Assembly (NCBI RefSeq): GCF_020510425.1
Contig: NZ_JAHBAH010000001.1
Location: 496,001 to 560,000, forward strand
DNA length: 64,000 nt
DNA from: Quatrionicoccus australiensis
Lineage (GTDB): Bacteria; Pseudomonadota; Gammaproteobacteria; Burkholderiales; Rhodocyclaceae
Reading direction: 5' to 3'
A program made the position numbers and the translations under genes. This document shows positions 16,901 to 23,509 of this stretch, in pieces (the stretch's first letter is position 1; every line of letters begins with the position of its first letter). The notes below the pieces were generated by a model that had not been told where the DNA came from, ran no database searches, and saw only the letters and a program-made list of their open reading frames with translations.

Positions 16901-18962
16901 TGCCGGCGTTGTCGAGACCGGCGCGACTCGTCAGGCTGACGCTGGCTGCCTTGAGCAGGCCGGCGTTGGCGAGGGCGACGTTGCCGCTGTCGAAGCTCAG
17001 CGTGCCACCGGCTTGGGTAACCGCCGCATCGCGATTCCGATAGCCCTGGCTGGCGACCGTCAGCGCGTCGTCGGCGAGCAGTTGACCGCTGTTGTCGACG
17101 GCACCGCCGGCGCTCAGATCGAGCGAACGGGCGGATTGCAGCACGCCCTGGTTATTGAGGTTGCCGGCCACGTTCAACTGATCGGCTGTCGCACCGCCAG
17201 CGGTCGACAGCAACCAGGTGCCCGAATTGCCCAGACTGGCCAGTTGCACCCGGCTGCCGCCTGCCGCCTGGACCCAGCCGCTGGCGGTGTTGTTCATTTC
17301 CGCTGCCAGCAGGCTCAGCTTGCCTTCGCTGAGCAGCTTGCCGCTGTTGCTCAAACTTTGACTGGCACCACCATTGGCGTCGGCGACATCGAGTGCCGTG
17401 GCGCCGTGAATTTGCCCGCTGTTGCGCAGTTGACCGCTGGCGCGCAGCGTCGTCTTGCCCTGGTCGGCAGAAATACTGCCAGCGTTATCCAGCCCGGCCC
17501 CGGCGCGCAGCAACACGTCGCCAGCCGTGGACTGGATGCCCTGGCCGCTCCCGGCCTGCGTGCGCAGCGCGCCGCTGGCGGCGAGTTCGAGGTCGCCGGC
17601 CGTCTTGACGGCAGCGCCGGCCAGATCGAGATCGCCGCTCGTGCTGCCCAGCGTCAGGCTGCCCTGGCTGGCCAGCCCGGCCCCCGCCGCGCCGACACTC
17701 AGGCTGCCTACCGTACCTTGCCAGTTGCCGCCACTGCGCCAGGAGGTCCCGGCCAGCGCCGCCTGCCCGACGATGGCAAGTTGCAGATTGCCCGCCGCGT
17801 AGCGCTGGTTGTTGTCGCTCAGGCTGGCGTTGTCGGCCGTATCGCTCAGGCTGCCGGCACTGACCTGCAGGTCGCCCCCGGCGACCAGGGCGCTGCCGCT
17901 CAGCGTCATTGCGTTGCCGGCGGCGAGCGTCATGTCCTGCGTCGAAGTCAGCGCCGCGCCGGCAATATCGAGCGCCGTGCCGCCGACGGCAATGTTCTGC
18001 TGTGCCGAGACCTTGTTGCGCAGCTCGATCTGACCTGCCGCCGACAGCGTGAAATCACCGGCATTGGCGGCGACGTCGCCGGCCATGCGCACCCCGACGC
18101 CGCTTTCCGTCGCCAGCAGGCGGATGCGGTTGGCGTACATGCCGCCGAGCAGGGCCGTGTCGATGGCGTACACCGGGCTGCTGCCGACCGCGGCAAGCTG
18201 GCCAGTGACGGTCCGTGTTACGTAATCCCAGCGATTGGCGCCGGCAACGATGCCGAGATCGCGCCCATTGATCTGCCCTTCGATGCGAATCGAGCGCATC
18301 AGCAGGTCGATGATCTGCTGGCCGCCGGCATTGAGACCGCTGCCGTTGATCAGGATGTCGCCCTGGCGGACATTGAAACCGCCCAGCGAACCATCGCCGT
18401 TCAGGAATGGCGTACCGGTCGACAGGGTGACGCGGTCGGTATTGATGAAGCCGCAGCCGGTACAAGTGATGCCGTAAGGATTGACCAACACGACATCGGC
18501 CTTGCCGCCGAGCACTTCGCTGTAACCGGCGAGCACGCTGCGGTTGTTGGAAAGCACCTCGTTGAGGATGACTTTCGCTGCCTGATCGAGATTGGCATTA
18601 CCCGAGACCAAGCCGGCCAATTGCGATTGCTGCGTCAATTGATCCTTGGTCACGTTATTGAGAACCAGGCCCTTGGCATCGACGTTGTATTGCAGGTACT
18701 GGTTATGCGACAGGCCGGCGCTGTTGGCCTTGGCGATATCGACCACGGTCACGCCGTTCGGCGCGACATAGCTGCCGGTCTGGCTGTTGGCAGTCGTCAC
18801 CGAACCGGCCGCCATCGCCAGCGAAGGCAGGAGCAGGCTGACGGCGGCCGTCGCGCTGGCGGATGTGGCCGCCGAGGAAGAGGAGTGCGAACGGGCCAGT
18901 TCGCCGACGGCAACCCAGGTGCCGAGCGCGGCATTCCAGACGGTGCGATAGATATGGTTCAT
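7920..18962 (-). CDS. Filamentous-haemagglutinin-like TpsA exoprotein (3680 residues)
   Basis: This is a giant two-partner-secretion exoprotein. The N terminus has the extended signal peptide (ESPR) pattern MNHIYRTVWNAALGTWVAV, a long Ser/Ala-rich leader ending near SLAMA, and then the TPS haemagglutination domain with the hallmark NPYGITCTGCGFINTD. A long beta-helical repeat region follows: six 150-190-residue units in the first half, then many shorter units of the form VGGNADLKA...VTGSKIDVGGD separated by Ser/Thr-rich stretches. A central non-repetitive segment (near 13000-13400) is rich in Tyr and Trp and interrupts the helix. The C terminus has five copies of a ~30-residue DGLGSAS repeat and no VENN motif or recognisable toxin. 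Export is through the TpsB gene directly downstream of its own promoter side (9 bp gap). An adhesin or biofilm role is likely; CDI toxin function is not supported. Confidence 0.93.
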   Translation of the reverse strand: MNHIYRTVWNAALGTWVAVGELARSHSSSSAATSASATAAVSLLLPSLAMAAGSVTTANSQTGSYVAPNGVTVVDIAKANSAGLSHNQYLQYNVDAKGLVLNNVTKDQLTQQSQLAGLVSGNANLDQAAKVILNEVLSNNRSVLAGYSEVLGGKADVVLVNPYGITCTGCGFINTDRVTLSTGTPFLNGDGSLGGFNVRQGDILINGSGLNAGGQQIIDLLMRSIRIEGQINGRDLGIVAGANRWDYVTRTVTGQLAAVGSSPVYAIDTALLGGMYANRIRLLATESGVGVRMAGDVAANAGDFTLSAAGQIELRNKVSAQQNIAVGGTALDIAGAALTSTQDMTLAAGNAMTLSGSALVAGGDLQVSAGSLSDTADNASLSDNNQRYAAGNLQLAIVGQAALAGTSWRSGGNWQGTVGSLSVGAAGAGLASQGSLTLGSTSGDLDLAGAAVKTAGDLELAASGALRTQAGSGQGIQSTAGDVLLRAGAGLDNAGSISADQGKTTLRASGQLRNSGQIHGATALDVADANGGASQSLSNSGKLLSEGKLSLLAAEMNNTASGWVQAAGGSRVQLASLGNSGTWLLSTAGGATADQLNVAGNLNNQGVLQSARSLDLSAGGAVDNSGQLLADDALTVASQGYRNRDAAVTQAGGTLSFDSGNVALANAGLLKAASVSLTSRAGLDNAGIITADGGATTIRASGQLANSGKIHAATALDITDADGGGSASLDNSGTLLSDGSLNLRAAATNNTVSGWIQAASGSQVRLGSLGNLGSWLLSTVGGANTDRIDVAGGLSNAGVLQSARALELTVGGAIDNSGRLLANNDLTVSANGYLNRAGAVIQAGSALHLDSGNALLGNAVTALIKAAGVSLTSGGGLDNAGMISGEIGATTIRASGQLANSGQIYGATALDIADAAGGDSQSLDNSGSLVSDGRLDLLAGAASNKASGWIQAATGSRVQLGSLGNSGTWLLSTASAARADELQIAAGLDNDGIVQSGRALDLTVGGAIANNGKLLAGSDLRIASQGYANGVGAVAQAGGALSLDSGNAVLSNAADGVLKAAEVSLTSAAGLANAGKVSAASGATTLRVSGQLDNSGQIQAATMLDIAAANGARMNLNNSGTLLSDGGLSLQAWLATNKASGWIQAASGSSVTLTGLENYGTWLLSTGSGSSDQVRVAAKLLNAGTLQSAGILNLTANGIDNQSGALIKGGSLRLNSTDGLGNAGSLVAAGDSAQLRIDGQIDNSGQVYAANLLEITDASGAASVNLLNSGLLLSDGRLVLRAAATTNLDKGWIQAADGSQVSLSSLNNTATWLLSKGSGASDDVLAVAGNIDNGGVLQSARHFELSAGSVDNRDGSLIKAASMKLASLGALNNLGQISAESGTATFRLAGKLDNSGQIYAASALDIADSNAGGSADFSNSGLLLSDGSLHIAAAAAENTAKGQIQAASASQLELGSLVNKGVWLLSTAAGTSDDNLTVAGNLLNKNILQSARGFNITANSINNEKQIYAAGKLTLDSNGYTNRSGALTQSAGELVLKAHNASIFNETGAIVAGNRLTITTTDTIVNQGVIQGGQGTGSTLSANQLDNRADAIITLATDAAGDGQVVANSLLNAGKLQSIGDMTLRIRNSINDSGLILANGDLTVEGTSDDTLAVDVGGQMQAGGKLEMSGANDSRALKLALASGAKVLGGTFDLKTQLLTLGGNTSLSSTGDMDIAADDIAINAWDSRILGAMGGSGKTTIALSKRSLFTNNGLIYSAGDLSFSTPSYILNMETAGISAGHDLELSADNNIIGNYGALYAGNLLKVTASGGGSIYNEGGVNPRGTMNAGKRIELTAGRSIENSSMIYSDGDITVSAPTIVNEVYGGDQRVWGSETEVYNIQTKIVSKGLYASPWYHEAWEEYERKTEAKQYYRSGKPTYRPQILGTGNVTFNGFSNLTNLGGEIWGGNLVLSGNGSALVVNDAYDLNKRETVSTYAHYIRYEGYSFLVYEEDYNHNLVVQNPTYSKLNENVGAGIFAKAGLTGSGFTLVNGSDPTASGKDLAVTVTAKAGEKVEAAQAAEKVSTSQPCAEDCSKTDDTGGVKAKDDVGLKDKGVDADAGSTVDDVETAKKKDAASTGNATTGKTATVFGSPDPVAKVNGQNFGGINIVLPSNPNGYFVTSKSSSSHYLVETNPLYLSVPGGANGLSSDYLSQQLGYDPDNLLKRLGDGGYEEYLIRQQLSARTGRSILAGYASSGEQMAKFMDNAVAQSKDLGLVLGREPTAEQLSHLGSDIVWLVETVVSGSKVLAPVVYLSEATRKSIVGGAVIEADSVNLNVNGMVNAGGTISGKSTLNVVSTGDIVNLSGAINGGDVSLKSTAGSIINKTLSSEIKTVSGTDTVLGKTATITSTGTLALDAARDIKVIGAQVTAGGDASLKAKGDVSFDTIEARSTSKSSSESGDVFNAKSSSVEVLAVKQIKSGLSVGGDLQATAGKDITLAGTDATIKGNAVLDAGGAVKVISKADTTTTKSKTEESGLGVGGGLWGTSTVTEERTESRNVASTLNIGGNASIKAGEDMTLQGSKLNVAGNAQVDARSINVLDGLDGVTTKTEKNTTSILKITSGTGSSGSKSAADASSSDQDKTARAQAGASASASAQGSGGLAFVSNEQITTNSKTTTSVASAFTVGGNADLKAKENLNVTGSKIDVGGDLAIDAKKINVQAGRNESTTTTSSTTTNIGLMASSSNSAGASADAAAKASDKSLIPTASASANAAANAKSESGVSFVQVDTLNSEQQKVTNVAAGIKSGGDLKVKAEELKLTGSTLEAGGDASLKVDKIEILAAKDSSTSKSSSTRTSIGLLGSSDNNVEAGASADPGKGFNAKANVSGDASSANKLTLLKVNAATAESTDITNQGSALKVGGNLKVDAGSLQVTGSEVAAGGSAVIKADTQKFDAAVDVHEKKSTSNTTTAGLYTDASAGAHANAELTGSVDASATIGMGYYVNNSGSSAANGSTKAVVSTLKTGGDLVRVAKESISDTGTAIEVGGNLVQSAKTITSKAAADSSYSSNSSQKTEGRVGMYAGASASAGVTSGAMADASVGMVVSADHKNDSSSVKETTAVVSNIKVGGAFTSVSSGTTSLEGTKIDAGGDVALKAGDLKYSAAGNTRESSSTAAQAAANLQINVNAESVVGGKFSASGSGGTTTASSSTAVVGGIASGGKIRVETAKDAVFEGTALESTGPTQVAAGGNVRFDAANSTAQSSSRSAGAAVSAGMSSGGSADKSEKSGALSASTSYEQSDSQSTTKTAAKIQSLGGLTVSSGSDARFEGTQIASGGDTVIAAKGKLAFDAAHDTASTTGFKAGVSLGASSGKVSENGKNTKTESVSAGLSGGYSEKKSDTAKAGAIVGLGDVKLSSGKDLVLEGTGIAADGKVAAAAGGQVVQKEAKSSSSSLTLAGGATVTLKNKTESTDKYADPKQAVKDDGLGSASGAAKQTGAAAKNMKDGNDKQLATDDLGSASQVAKSSGNGAKTANPANAAKDVETDGLGSASGIAGQSGTAAKTVKDGKGLVSDDGLGSASSIAGQTGKAAKNMQNGSDNQVLDDGLGSASQLTQSSGKGAKEAGASGLESLANKVKNSDLVTSAKASKLGKLVAKGSELKSKVPVSVGGISGDFGVSNKDSAKSVDIKGGKGVEIQSGVKALQ
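8175..8590 (-). repeat. Five tandem ~90-bp repeats encoding DGLGSAS units in the TpsA C terminus
   Basis: Five copies of a ~30-residue unit begin with DGLGSAS (one reads DDLGSAS). Each continues with a small-residue/Lys-rich stretch such as AAKNMKDG. Copy lengths vary from 29 to 31 residues. The repeat follows the last beta-helical turns and precedes the final Lys-rich 60 residues. Confidence 0.8.
14480..17480 (-). repeat. Six long repeats in the TpsA beta-helix
   Basis: Six units each carry the recognisable markers LDNSGxLLSDGxL, GWIQAAxGS, WLLST and LQSAR. The WLLS codons recur near 14570, 15030, 15475, 16055, 16633 and 17207. The three units nearest the N terminus are spaced about 575-580 bp (about 192 residues), while the three distal ones are about 450 bp. 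Nucleotide identity between units is high enough that unequal recombination is plausible. Confidence 0.85.
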
Positions 18963-18971
18963 GTTTTTTCC

Positions 18972-20699
18972 TTACAGCGAATACGACAGGCGCAACCAGG
19001 CGTGGGCGGCCTCGCGGGCAACTCCGGCCGGCAAGGCGAGCGGCCGGCTGGCCGAAACTTCGAGGGAAAGATCCTTCCATTGCAACGACACGCCGAGGGC
19101 GGCGCCGCTCAGACTGCCTCGCGTGCTGCCGGCGGCAATGCTGCTGACGCTGCCAAAGTCGTAGGCGACAAAGGCGCGGCCGGGAATCGTGCTGCCGAAC
19201 AAAGGCAGCCGGCAGGGCACGCCCAGTTCGTTGCGCCAGAAATAACCGTGATCGCCGCTCAACGAGCTGTTGACGAAGCCGCGCACCGAGCCGTGCCCGC
19301 CGATCAGCATCTGCTGCGAGCCATACAGCGCAGTCAGGGCGTACTGGCCGGAGAACTGGCTGGACCAGGAAAATTCCTGCTCGAGCAGACTGAAATTGCG
19401 CAGGTAGGAAAGATCGAGCGCCGTCTTCCTGAATTGCGCATGCGGCGAGTCGCGATCGATATCCGCCGCATCGGCAAGCGCCCCCAGGCCCTTGAGACCT
19501 TGCGCGTAGCCGACCTGGCCGCTCAACATGCCTCCCCACAAGGTGCCGGAGGAACGCAGCCCGAAATCGAGAAAGGTCAGCTTGCGGCTGCTTACCGTCA
19601 GCAGCTGATTTTCCAGGTAGTTTTTCGCATCCTGCGTCGTCAGCTTGACCGAGAACGAACTGCGCATCGACTGGTCCCGGTACAGCACGCGATCAAGACC
19701 GATGCTGTTCGTTGCAGTGTTCCCTTCACTGCGCAACACGGTACCGCTCGGCACGGTCAACGCATTGAGGTAGTCCGAGCGGCTGGTACTCAGGGTCAGC
19801 GACCAGTAACCGAAAGGCAGCCAGAACTCGAAGGCATCGTTCTGCGAATTGTGCCCGGCCTCGGCAACCGACCAGGTCTTGCGGTGCGAATAGAGGAAGC
19901 GCTCGTTGAAGCCGAGCGGGTTGTCGAAGGACAAGGAAGCAGCGGCGCCGTGATTGCCGGTCGAACGCGTTCCCTGGTTGTCGTAGGAAAGCAGCAGGTG
20001 CAGGGGAAAGGCCGGCGTGTTACGGACGACGACGATGCTGCTGCCCGGCTTGCTGCCCGGCTGGATGTCGAGTTGCGCGTTGTTCGAGGCAAGCCGGTTG
20101 ATCTGGTCGATGCCCTGCTCGAGATCGCGCAGGTTCAACAACTCGCCGGGCGCCGCCGGAAACACGCCAGGTGGGAAAATCCGGCTGCCTTCGCCCTCGA
20201 TGCGATAGCCCTCGATCTCGCCCTCGATGACCTGGATCAGCAGCACGCCGCTGCGCAGGTCTTGCGCCGGCAGGTAGGCGCGGGCAGTGATCAGGCCGCG
20301 CTCAATGTAGGCGCGGGTCAGTTCGCTGAGGATGGCCTCGATCTCGCCGACACCGAGGCAGCGCTCGACGAAGGGGCGCGTCTTGCTCGCGACCAGTTCG
20401 GGCGCCAGATGATCGGCGCCGGCAACGCGGATTTCGTCGATTTGCCGGCAGGCGACGCCGAGATCGGGCACCGCCACCTGCGGCCGCAAATTGCGCAAAT
20501 CCGTGCCGTCCACCGCCGGCACCGCCTGGCGCGCCTTGTCGAGATCCTCGCGCAGGCGTTCCTGCTGCTGGCGCTGGATGGTTTCGCTCTGGCGCGCCGC
20601 GGCATTGATATCGCCCGGCGTTTGCGCCAGCCCGTTGCCGGCCAGGACAAGCCCGGCCAGCAGCACCAGCAAGCGGTGCAGTTCCTGTTTCTTCGTCAC
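18972..20699 (-). CDS. TpsB outer-membrane transporter (ShlB/FhaC/HecB family)
   Basis: This 575-residue Omp85-superfamily transporter secretes the adjacent TpsA. After a signal peptide (LLVLLAGLVLAGNGLAQ) comes a Gln/Arg-rich helix, as in FhaC H1. A POTRA region follows (about residues 75-160: IDEIRVAGADHL...LITARAYLPAQDL), then the 16-strand barrel with the family's VRGF tetrad (GGHGSVRGFVN) and the C-terminal WLRLSYSL. I chose GTG at 20699 because a GGGGAG sequence sits 6 nt upstream. A GTG at 20738 would add 13 charged residues before the signal peptide and lacks a good ribosome-binding site. It lies 9 bp upstream of tpsA on the same strand, so the two form an operon tpsB-tpsA. Confidence 0.93.
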   Translation of the reverse strand: MTKKQELHRLLVLLAGLVLAGNGLAQTPGDINAAARQSETIQRQQQERLREDLDKARQAVPAVDGTDLRNLRPQVAVPDLGVACRQIDEIRVAGADHLAPELVASKTRPFVERCLGVGEIEAILSELTRAYIERGLITARAYLPAQDLRSGVLLIQVIEGEIEGYRIEGEGSRIFPPGVFPAAPGELLNLRDLEQGIDQINRLASNNAQLDIQPGSKPGSSIVVVRNTPAFPLHLLLSYDNQGTRSTGNHGAAASLSFDNPLGFNERFLYSHRKTWSVAEAGHNSQNDAFEFWLPFGYWSLTLSTSRSDYLNALTVPSGTVLRSEGNTATNSIGLDRVLYRDQSMRSSFSVKLTTQDAKNYLENQLLTVSSRKLTFLDFGLRSSGTLWGGMLSGQVGYAQGLKGLGALADAADIDRDSPHAQFRKTALDLSYLRNFSLLEQEFSWSSQFSGQYALTALYGSQQMLIGGHGSVRGFVNSSLSGDHGYFWRNELGVPCRLPLFGSTIPGRAFVAYDFGSVSSIAAGSTRGSLSGAALGVSLQWKDLSLEVSASRPLALPAGVAREAAHAWLRLSYSL

Positions 20700-20926
20700 G
20701 ACAAGCTCCCCTAGCCCGTCCGGCTTGCGCCGGATCACCCCGACCGGGACGCAAAATGCCCCCCGGTTACCTGCAATGGGTTCGAGTATCGACAGCCAGC
20801 GTTGAATTAGCGTTGACGGCTTGGGACGCTCGGCCGGGGATTAGATGCGGGTTGGAAGCATTGCGGCGAAAAACGCGGATGCCGAAATGCGGCGCCGGGC
20901 CGGTGCCACACAACAAAAAGCAGGAT

Positions 20927-21661
20927 TCAGGTCGGGACCGCGAGCCAGATCAGGCTCGCCATGCGGCCGGTGACGCCGTCGCGGCGATAGGAAAAGAAGC
21001 TTTCCGGGGCGTTGACCGTACAGAAATCGCCGCCGCTGATCGCGACAACGCCAGCCGCCTGCAGCCTTTGCCGCGCCAGCAGATAAATGTCGGCCAGCCA
21101 TTTGCCCGGCGCATGCGGTTTGAACGCCGCGGCGGCGAGCGGATTGGCCGCGATGAAAGCGGCGCGCACCTCAGCGCCGACTTCGAAAGCGTCCGGACCG
21201 ATCGCCGGCCCCAGCCAGGCGAGAATTTCGCCGGCAGGAACCGCCATCGCGGCCAGGGTCGCTTCCAGCACGCCGGCCTGCAGACCGCGCCAGCCGGCAT
21301 GCGCGGCGGCGACCACCGTGCCGGCCCGGTCGCAGAACAGGACCGGCAGGCAGTCGGCAGTCATCACGGCGCAGACCGTGCCGGCCCGGTGTGAGAATGA
21401 GGCATCCGCCGTGGGCAAATTCGCCGTTTGCGCGGCGTCGACCGTGTGGACACCATGCACCTGCTGCAACCAGCACGGCTCGGCCGGCAGATGCCGGCGC
21501 AATTCGGCCCGGTTGGCCGCGACGCGCGACGCATCGTCACCGACGTGATCACCGAGATTGAAGCTGTCCCACGGCGCCGGGCTGAACCCGCCGCGCCGCG
21601 TCGTCTGCACCGCCCGGACATTGGCCGGGGCCGGCCAGTCCGGGAACAGCAGATCAGCCAT
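20927..21661 (-). CDS. pgeF: Laccase-domain (YfiH/PgeF) purine nucleoside phosphorylase / peptidoglycan editing factor
   Basis: This 244-residue cytoplasmic protein belongs to the multicopper-oxidase-like YfiH/LACC1 family. It shows the family blocks TTRRGGFSPAPWDSFNLGDHVGDD, CWLQQVHG, VMTADCLPVLFCD and AAAHAGWRGLQAG. The zinc-binding His/Cys/His set (QVHG, ADCLP, AHAGWRG) is complete. Family members have purine nucleoside phosphorylase/adenosine deaminase activity and prevent mis-incorporation in peptidoglycan precursors. Its start overlaps the end of rluD by 8 bp, so the two are translated from one transcript, a linkage common in proteobacteria. Confidence 0.93.
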   Translation of the reverse strand: MADLLFPDWPAPANVRAVQTTRRGGFSPAPWDSFNLGDHVGDDASRVAANRAELRRHLPAEPCWLQQVHGVHTVDAAQTANLPTADASFSHRAGTVCAVMTADCLPVLFCDRAGTVVAAAHAGWRGLQAGVLEATLAAMAVPAGEILAWLGPAIGPDAFEVGAEVRAAFIAANPLAAAAFKPHAPGKWLADIYLLARQRLQAAGVVAISGGDFCTVNAPESFFSYRRDGVTGRMASLIWLAVPT

Positions 21662-22610
21662 CGCGCAAGGTGTCGAGCAGGTTGCGCATGTCTTCCGGCA
21701 TCGGCACCTCCCACTGGACTTTCAGGCTGCTCACCGGGTGTACCAGACCAAGCCGCGTCGCATGCAAGGCCTGACGATGAAAGGCCGGCAGCAGCGGATT
21801 GTTTTTGCCATAAACCTGATCACCGACCAGCGGATGATTGATCGAGGCCATGTGCACGCGGATCTGGTGCGTCCGCCCGGTTTCCAGCGAGCACTCGATG
21901 AAGGTGCAATAAGCAAAGTTTTCCATCACCCGGAACCAGGTCACGGCCGGCTTGCCGCCGCGATTTTCCGGCACCACCGCCATCTTGATGCGCTGTACCG
22001 GATGTCGGCCGATCGGGGAATCGACGCCGCCATCCTTCTTCATCACGCCCGCCGCGATTGCCTGGTAATGCCGATGGACGGTGCGCGCCTGCAACTGGCG
22101 CACCAGGTCGGTCTGCGCTTCCAGCGTCTTGGCGACAACGAGCAGGCCGCTGGTTTCCTTGTCCAGGCGGTGCACGATGCCGGCGCGCGGAATCTGCTCA
22201 ATGCCAGGCACATGGTGCAGCAGCGCATTCATCAGCGTACCGCTCCAGTTGCCGCTGCCCGGATGCACGACCAGACCGGCCGGCTTGTTGATGACGAGCA
22301 GGGTTTCGTCCTCGAACACCACGTTGAGCGGGATGTCTTCCGGCTGTTCGGCCAGGCTGTGCGCGTCGGTCGGTTCGGCAACCAGCAGCTTCTCGCCACC
22401 GAGCAGCTTGCGTTTGGGTTCGGTTTCGACCTTGCCGTCGACCTGTACGCAGGCATCGCGGACCCAGCCCTGGAGGCGGTTGCGGGAATGCTGCGGCAGG
22501 AGGTCGGCGAGGACCTGGTCGAGACGCCGGCCGTAGCTGGCATCAGGAACCGTCAGGCGGAGCGGTTCAGTTCGGCTATAATCGCCGGAGTTTTCCATAG
22601 GATCGTTCAT
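21654..22610 (-). CDS. rluD: 23S rRNA pseudouridine synthase RluD
   Basis: This 318-residue protein makes pseudouridines in helix 69 of 23S rRNA. An N-terminal S4-like domain (RRLDQVLADLLPQHSRNRLQGWV) is followed by the pseudouridine synthase fold. The catalytic aspartate sits in GIVHRLDKETSGLLVV, and the typical ECSLETGRTHQIRVHM and HPLVGDQVYG blocks are present. I start it at ATG 22610 (MNDPMENSGDYS); ATG 22598 is also possible. The longer in-frame extension upstream lies inside the divergent bamD gene and looks non-coding. The start codon overlaps that of bamD on the other strand, so the divergent promoters must lie within the two coding starts. Confidence 0.93.
   Translation of the reverse strand: MNDPMENSGDYSRTEPLRLTVPDASYGRRLDQVLADLLPQHSRNRLQGWVRDACVQVDGKVETEPKRKLLGGEKLLVAEPTDAHSLAEQPEDIPLNVVFEDETLLVINKPAGLVVHPGSGNWSGTLMNALLHHVPGIEQIPRAGIVHRLDKETSGLLVVAKTLEAQTDLVRQLQARTVHRHYQAIAAGVMKKDGGVDSPIGRHPVQRIKMAVVPENRGGKPAVTWFRVMENFAYCTFIECSLETGRTHQIRVHMASINHPLVGDQVYGKNNPLLPAFHRQALHATRLGLVHPVSSLKVQWEVPMPEDMRNLLDTLRDG
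22577..22582 (+). promoter_or_regulatory. Candidate -10 element of the bamD promoter
   Basis: A perfect TATAAT lies about 27 bp before the bamD start codon, inside the 5' end of rluD on the other strand. No good -35 is seen at 16-18 bp upstream, so assignment is tentative. Confidence 0.45.
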
Positions 22611-23436
22611 GATGCGAAGTTTACCCGCATTCCAGTCTTTTCCCGCCCTCTTCCGTCTGGTGATGGCTTTTTTCCTTGCGTCCCTCATCGCCGGTTGCGG
22701 CTCGATGAGCGAAGGGCCGGATGAAACCGCCAGCTGGTCGGCGAGCAAGCTTTATTCCGAAGCCAAGGACGCGCAGGCCGACAAGACCTGGGACAAGGCC
22801 GCCAAGTACCTGGAAAAGCTGGAGTCGCGCTTTCCCTATGGCCGCTATGCCCAGCAAGCCCAGCTTGAACTCGGTTACGTCTATTGGAAAGCCAATGAAG
22901 CCGGTTCGGCACTGGCTGCCTGCGACCGCTTCATCAAGCTGCACCCGGGTCACCCGGCGGTTGATTACGTCTATTACCTGAAAGGCCTGATCAACTTCAA
23001 CGACGATCTTGGAATTTCCGGCTATATCAGCACCCAGGACCCGACCGAACGCGACCCGAAGGCGGCCCGCGAAGCCTTCGACGCCTTCCGCGAGCTGGTC
23101 ACCCGTTTCCCGAACAGCAAATACACGCCGGATGCCAGCAAGCGCCTGAACTATCTGGTCAACGCGATGGCCTCGCAGGAAGTTCACGTCGCCCGCTACT
23201 ACGTCAAGCGCGGCGCCTACATCGCCGCCGCCAACCGCGCCCAGTTCGCCGTCAAGACCTACCCGCAGGCACCGGCCATTGAAGAAGCCATGTTCATCCT
23301 GGTCACTGCCTACGACAAGCTGGGCATGAACGACCTGCGTGACGATGCAGACCGCATCATGCGCAAGAACTTCCCGGAAAGCCGCTTCTACAAGGATGGC
23401 CTGGAGCGCAAGGTCGCCTGGTGGCGGCTCTGGTAA
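22609..23436 (+). CDS. bamD: Outer-membrane assembly lipoprotein BamD (ComL)
   Basis: This 275-residue lipoprotein subunit of the BAM complex inserts beta-barrel proteins into the outer membrane. The signal sequence ends in the lipobox LIAGCGS, giving an acylated Cys. Five TPR-like repeats follow: LYSEAKDAQADKTWDKAAKYLEKLESRFPYG, AQLELGYVYWKANEAGSALAACDRFIKLHPGH and later units. The RYAQQAQLELGY block and the C-terminal DDADRIMRKNFPES are typical. A start at 22612 (the second Met) is equally possible. It is divergent from rluD with overlapping starts and is followed by a strong terminator. Confidence 0.95.
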   Translation: MMRSLPAFQSFPALFRLVMAFFLASLIAGCGSMSEGPDETASWSASKLYSEAKDAQADKTWDKAAKYLEKLESRFPYGRYAQQAQLELGYVYWKANEAGSALAACDRFIKLHPGHPAVDYVYYLKGLINFNDDLGISGYISTQDPTERDPKAAREAFDAFRELVTRFPNSKYTPDASKRLNYLVNAMASQEVHVARYYVKRGAYIAAANRAQFAVKTYPQAPAIEEAMFILVTAYDKLGMNDLRDDADRIMRKNFPESRFYKDGLERKVAWWRLW

Positions 23437-23454
23437 GCAGCAAGGCCGCAATAT

Positions 23455-23484
23455 AAAAAAGGGGAAGCGCAGCTTCCCCTTTTT
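23455..23484. terminator. Bidirectional intrinsic terminator between bamD and the kinase-HDOD gene
   Basis: A perfect 8-bp stem (GGGGAAGC / GCTTCCCC, 3-nt loop at 23469-23471) is flanked by six A on the left and five T on the right. It can therefore end both the rightward bamD transcript and the leftward operon that stops at 23510. Confidence 0.92.
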
Positions 23485-23509
23485 GTTTCTGCGACAGACT
23501 TGACTGCGA

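Noticed and set aside
15570..20714. A 1714-codon open frame on the plus strand antisense to tpsA and tpsB
   Set aside because: It mirrors the codon periodicity and repeats of the minus-strand genes. It has no signal, domain or ribosome-binding site, and the sense genes are certain.
20700..20926. Possible riboswitch or small gene between pgeF and tpsB
   Set aside because: Only short GC-rich stems were seen. No known riboswitch pattern or coding signal was found, and open frames there run antisense into pgeF.
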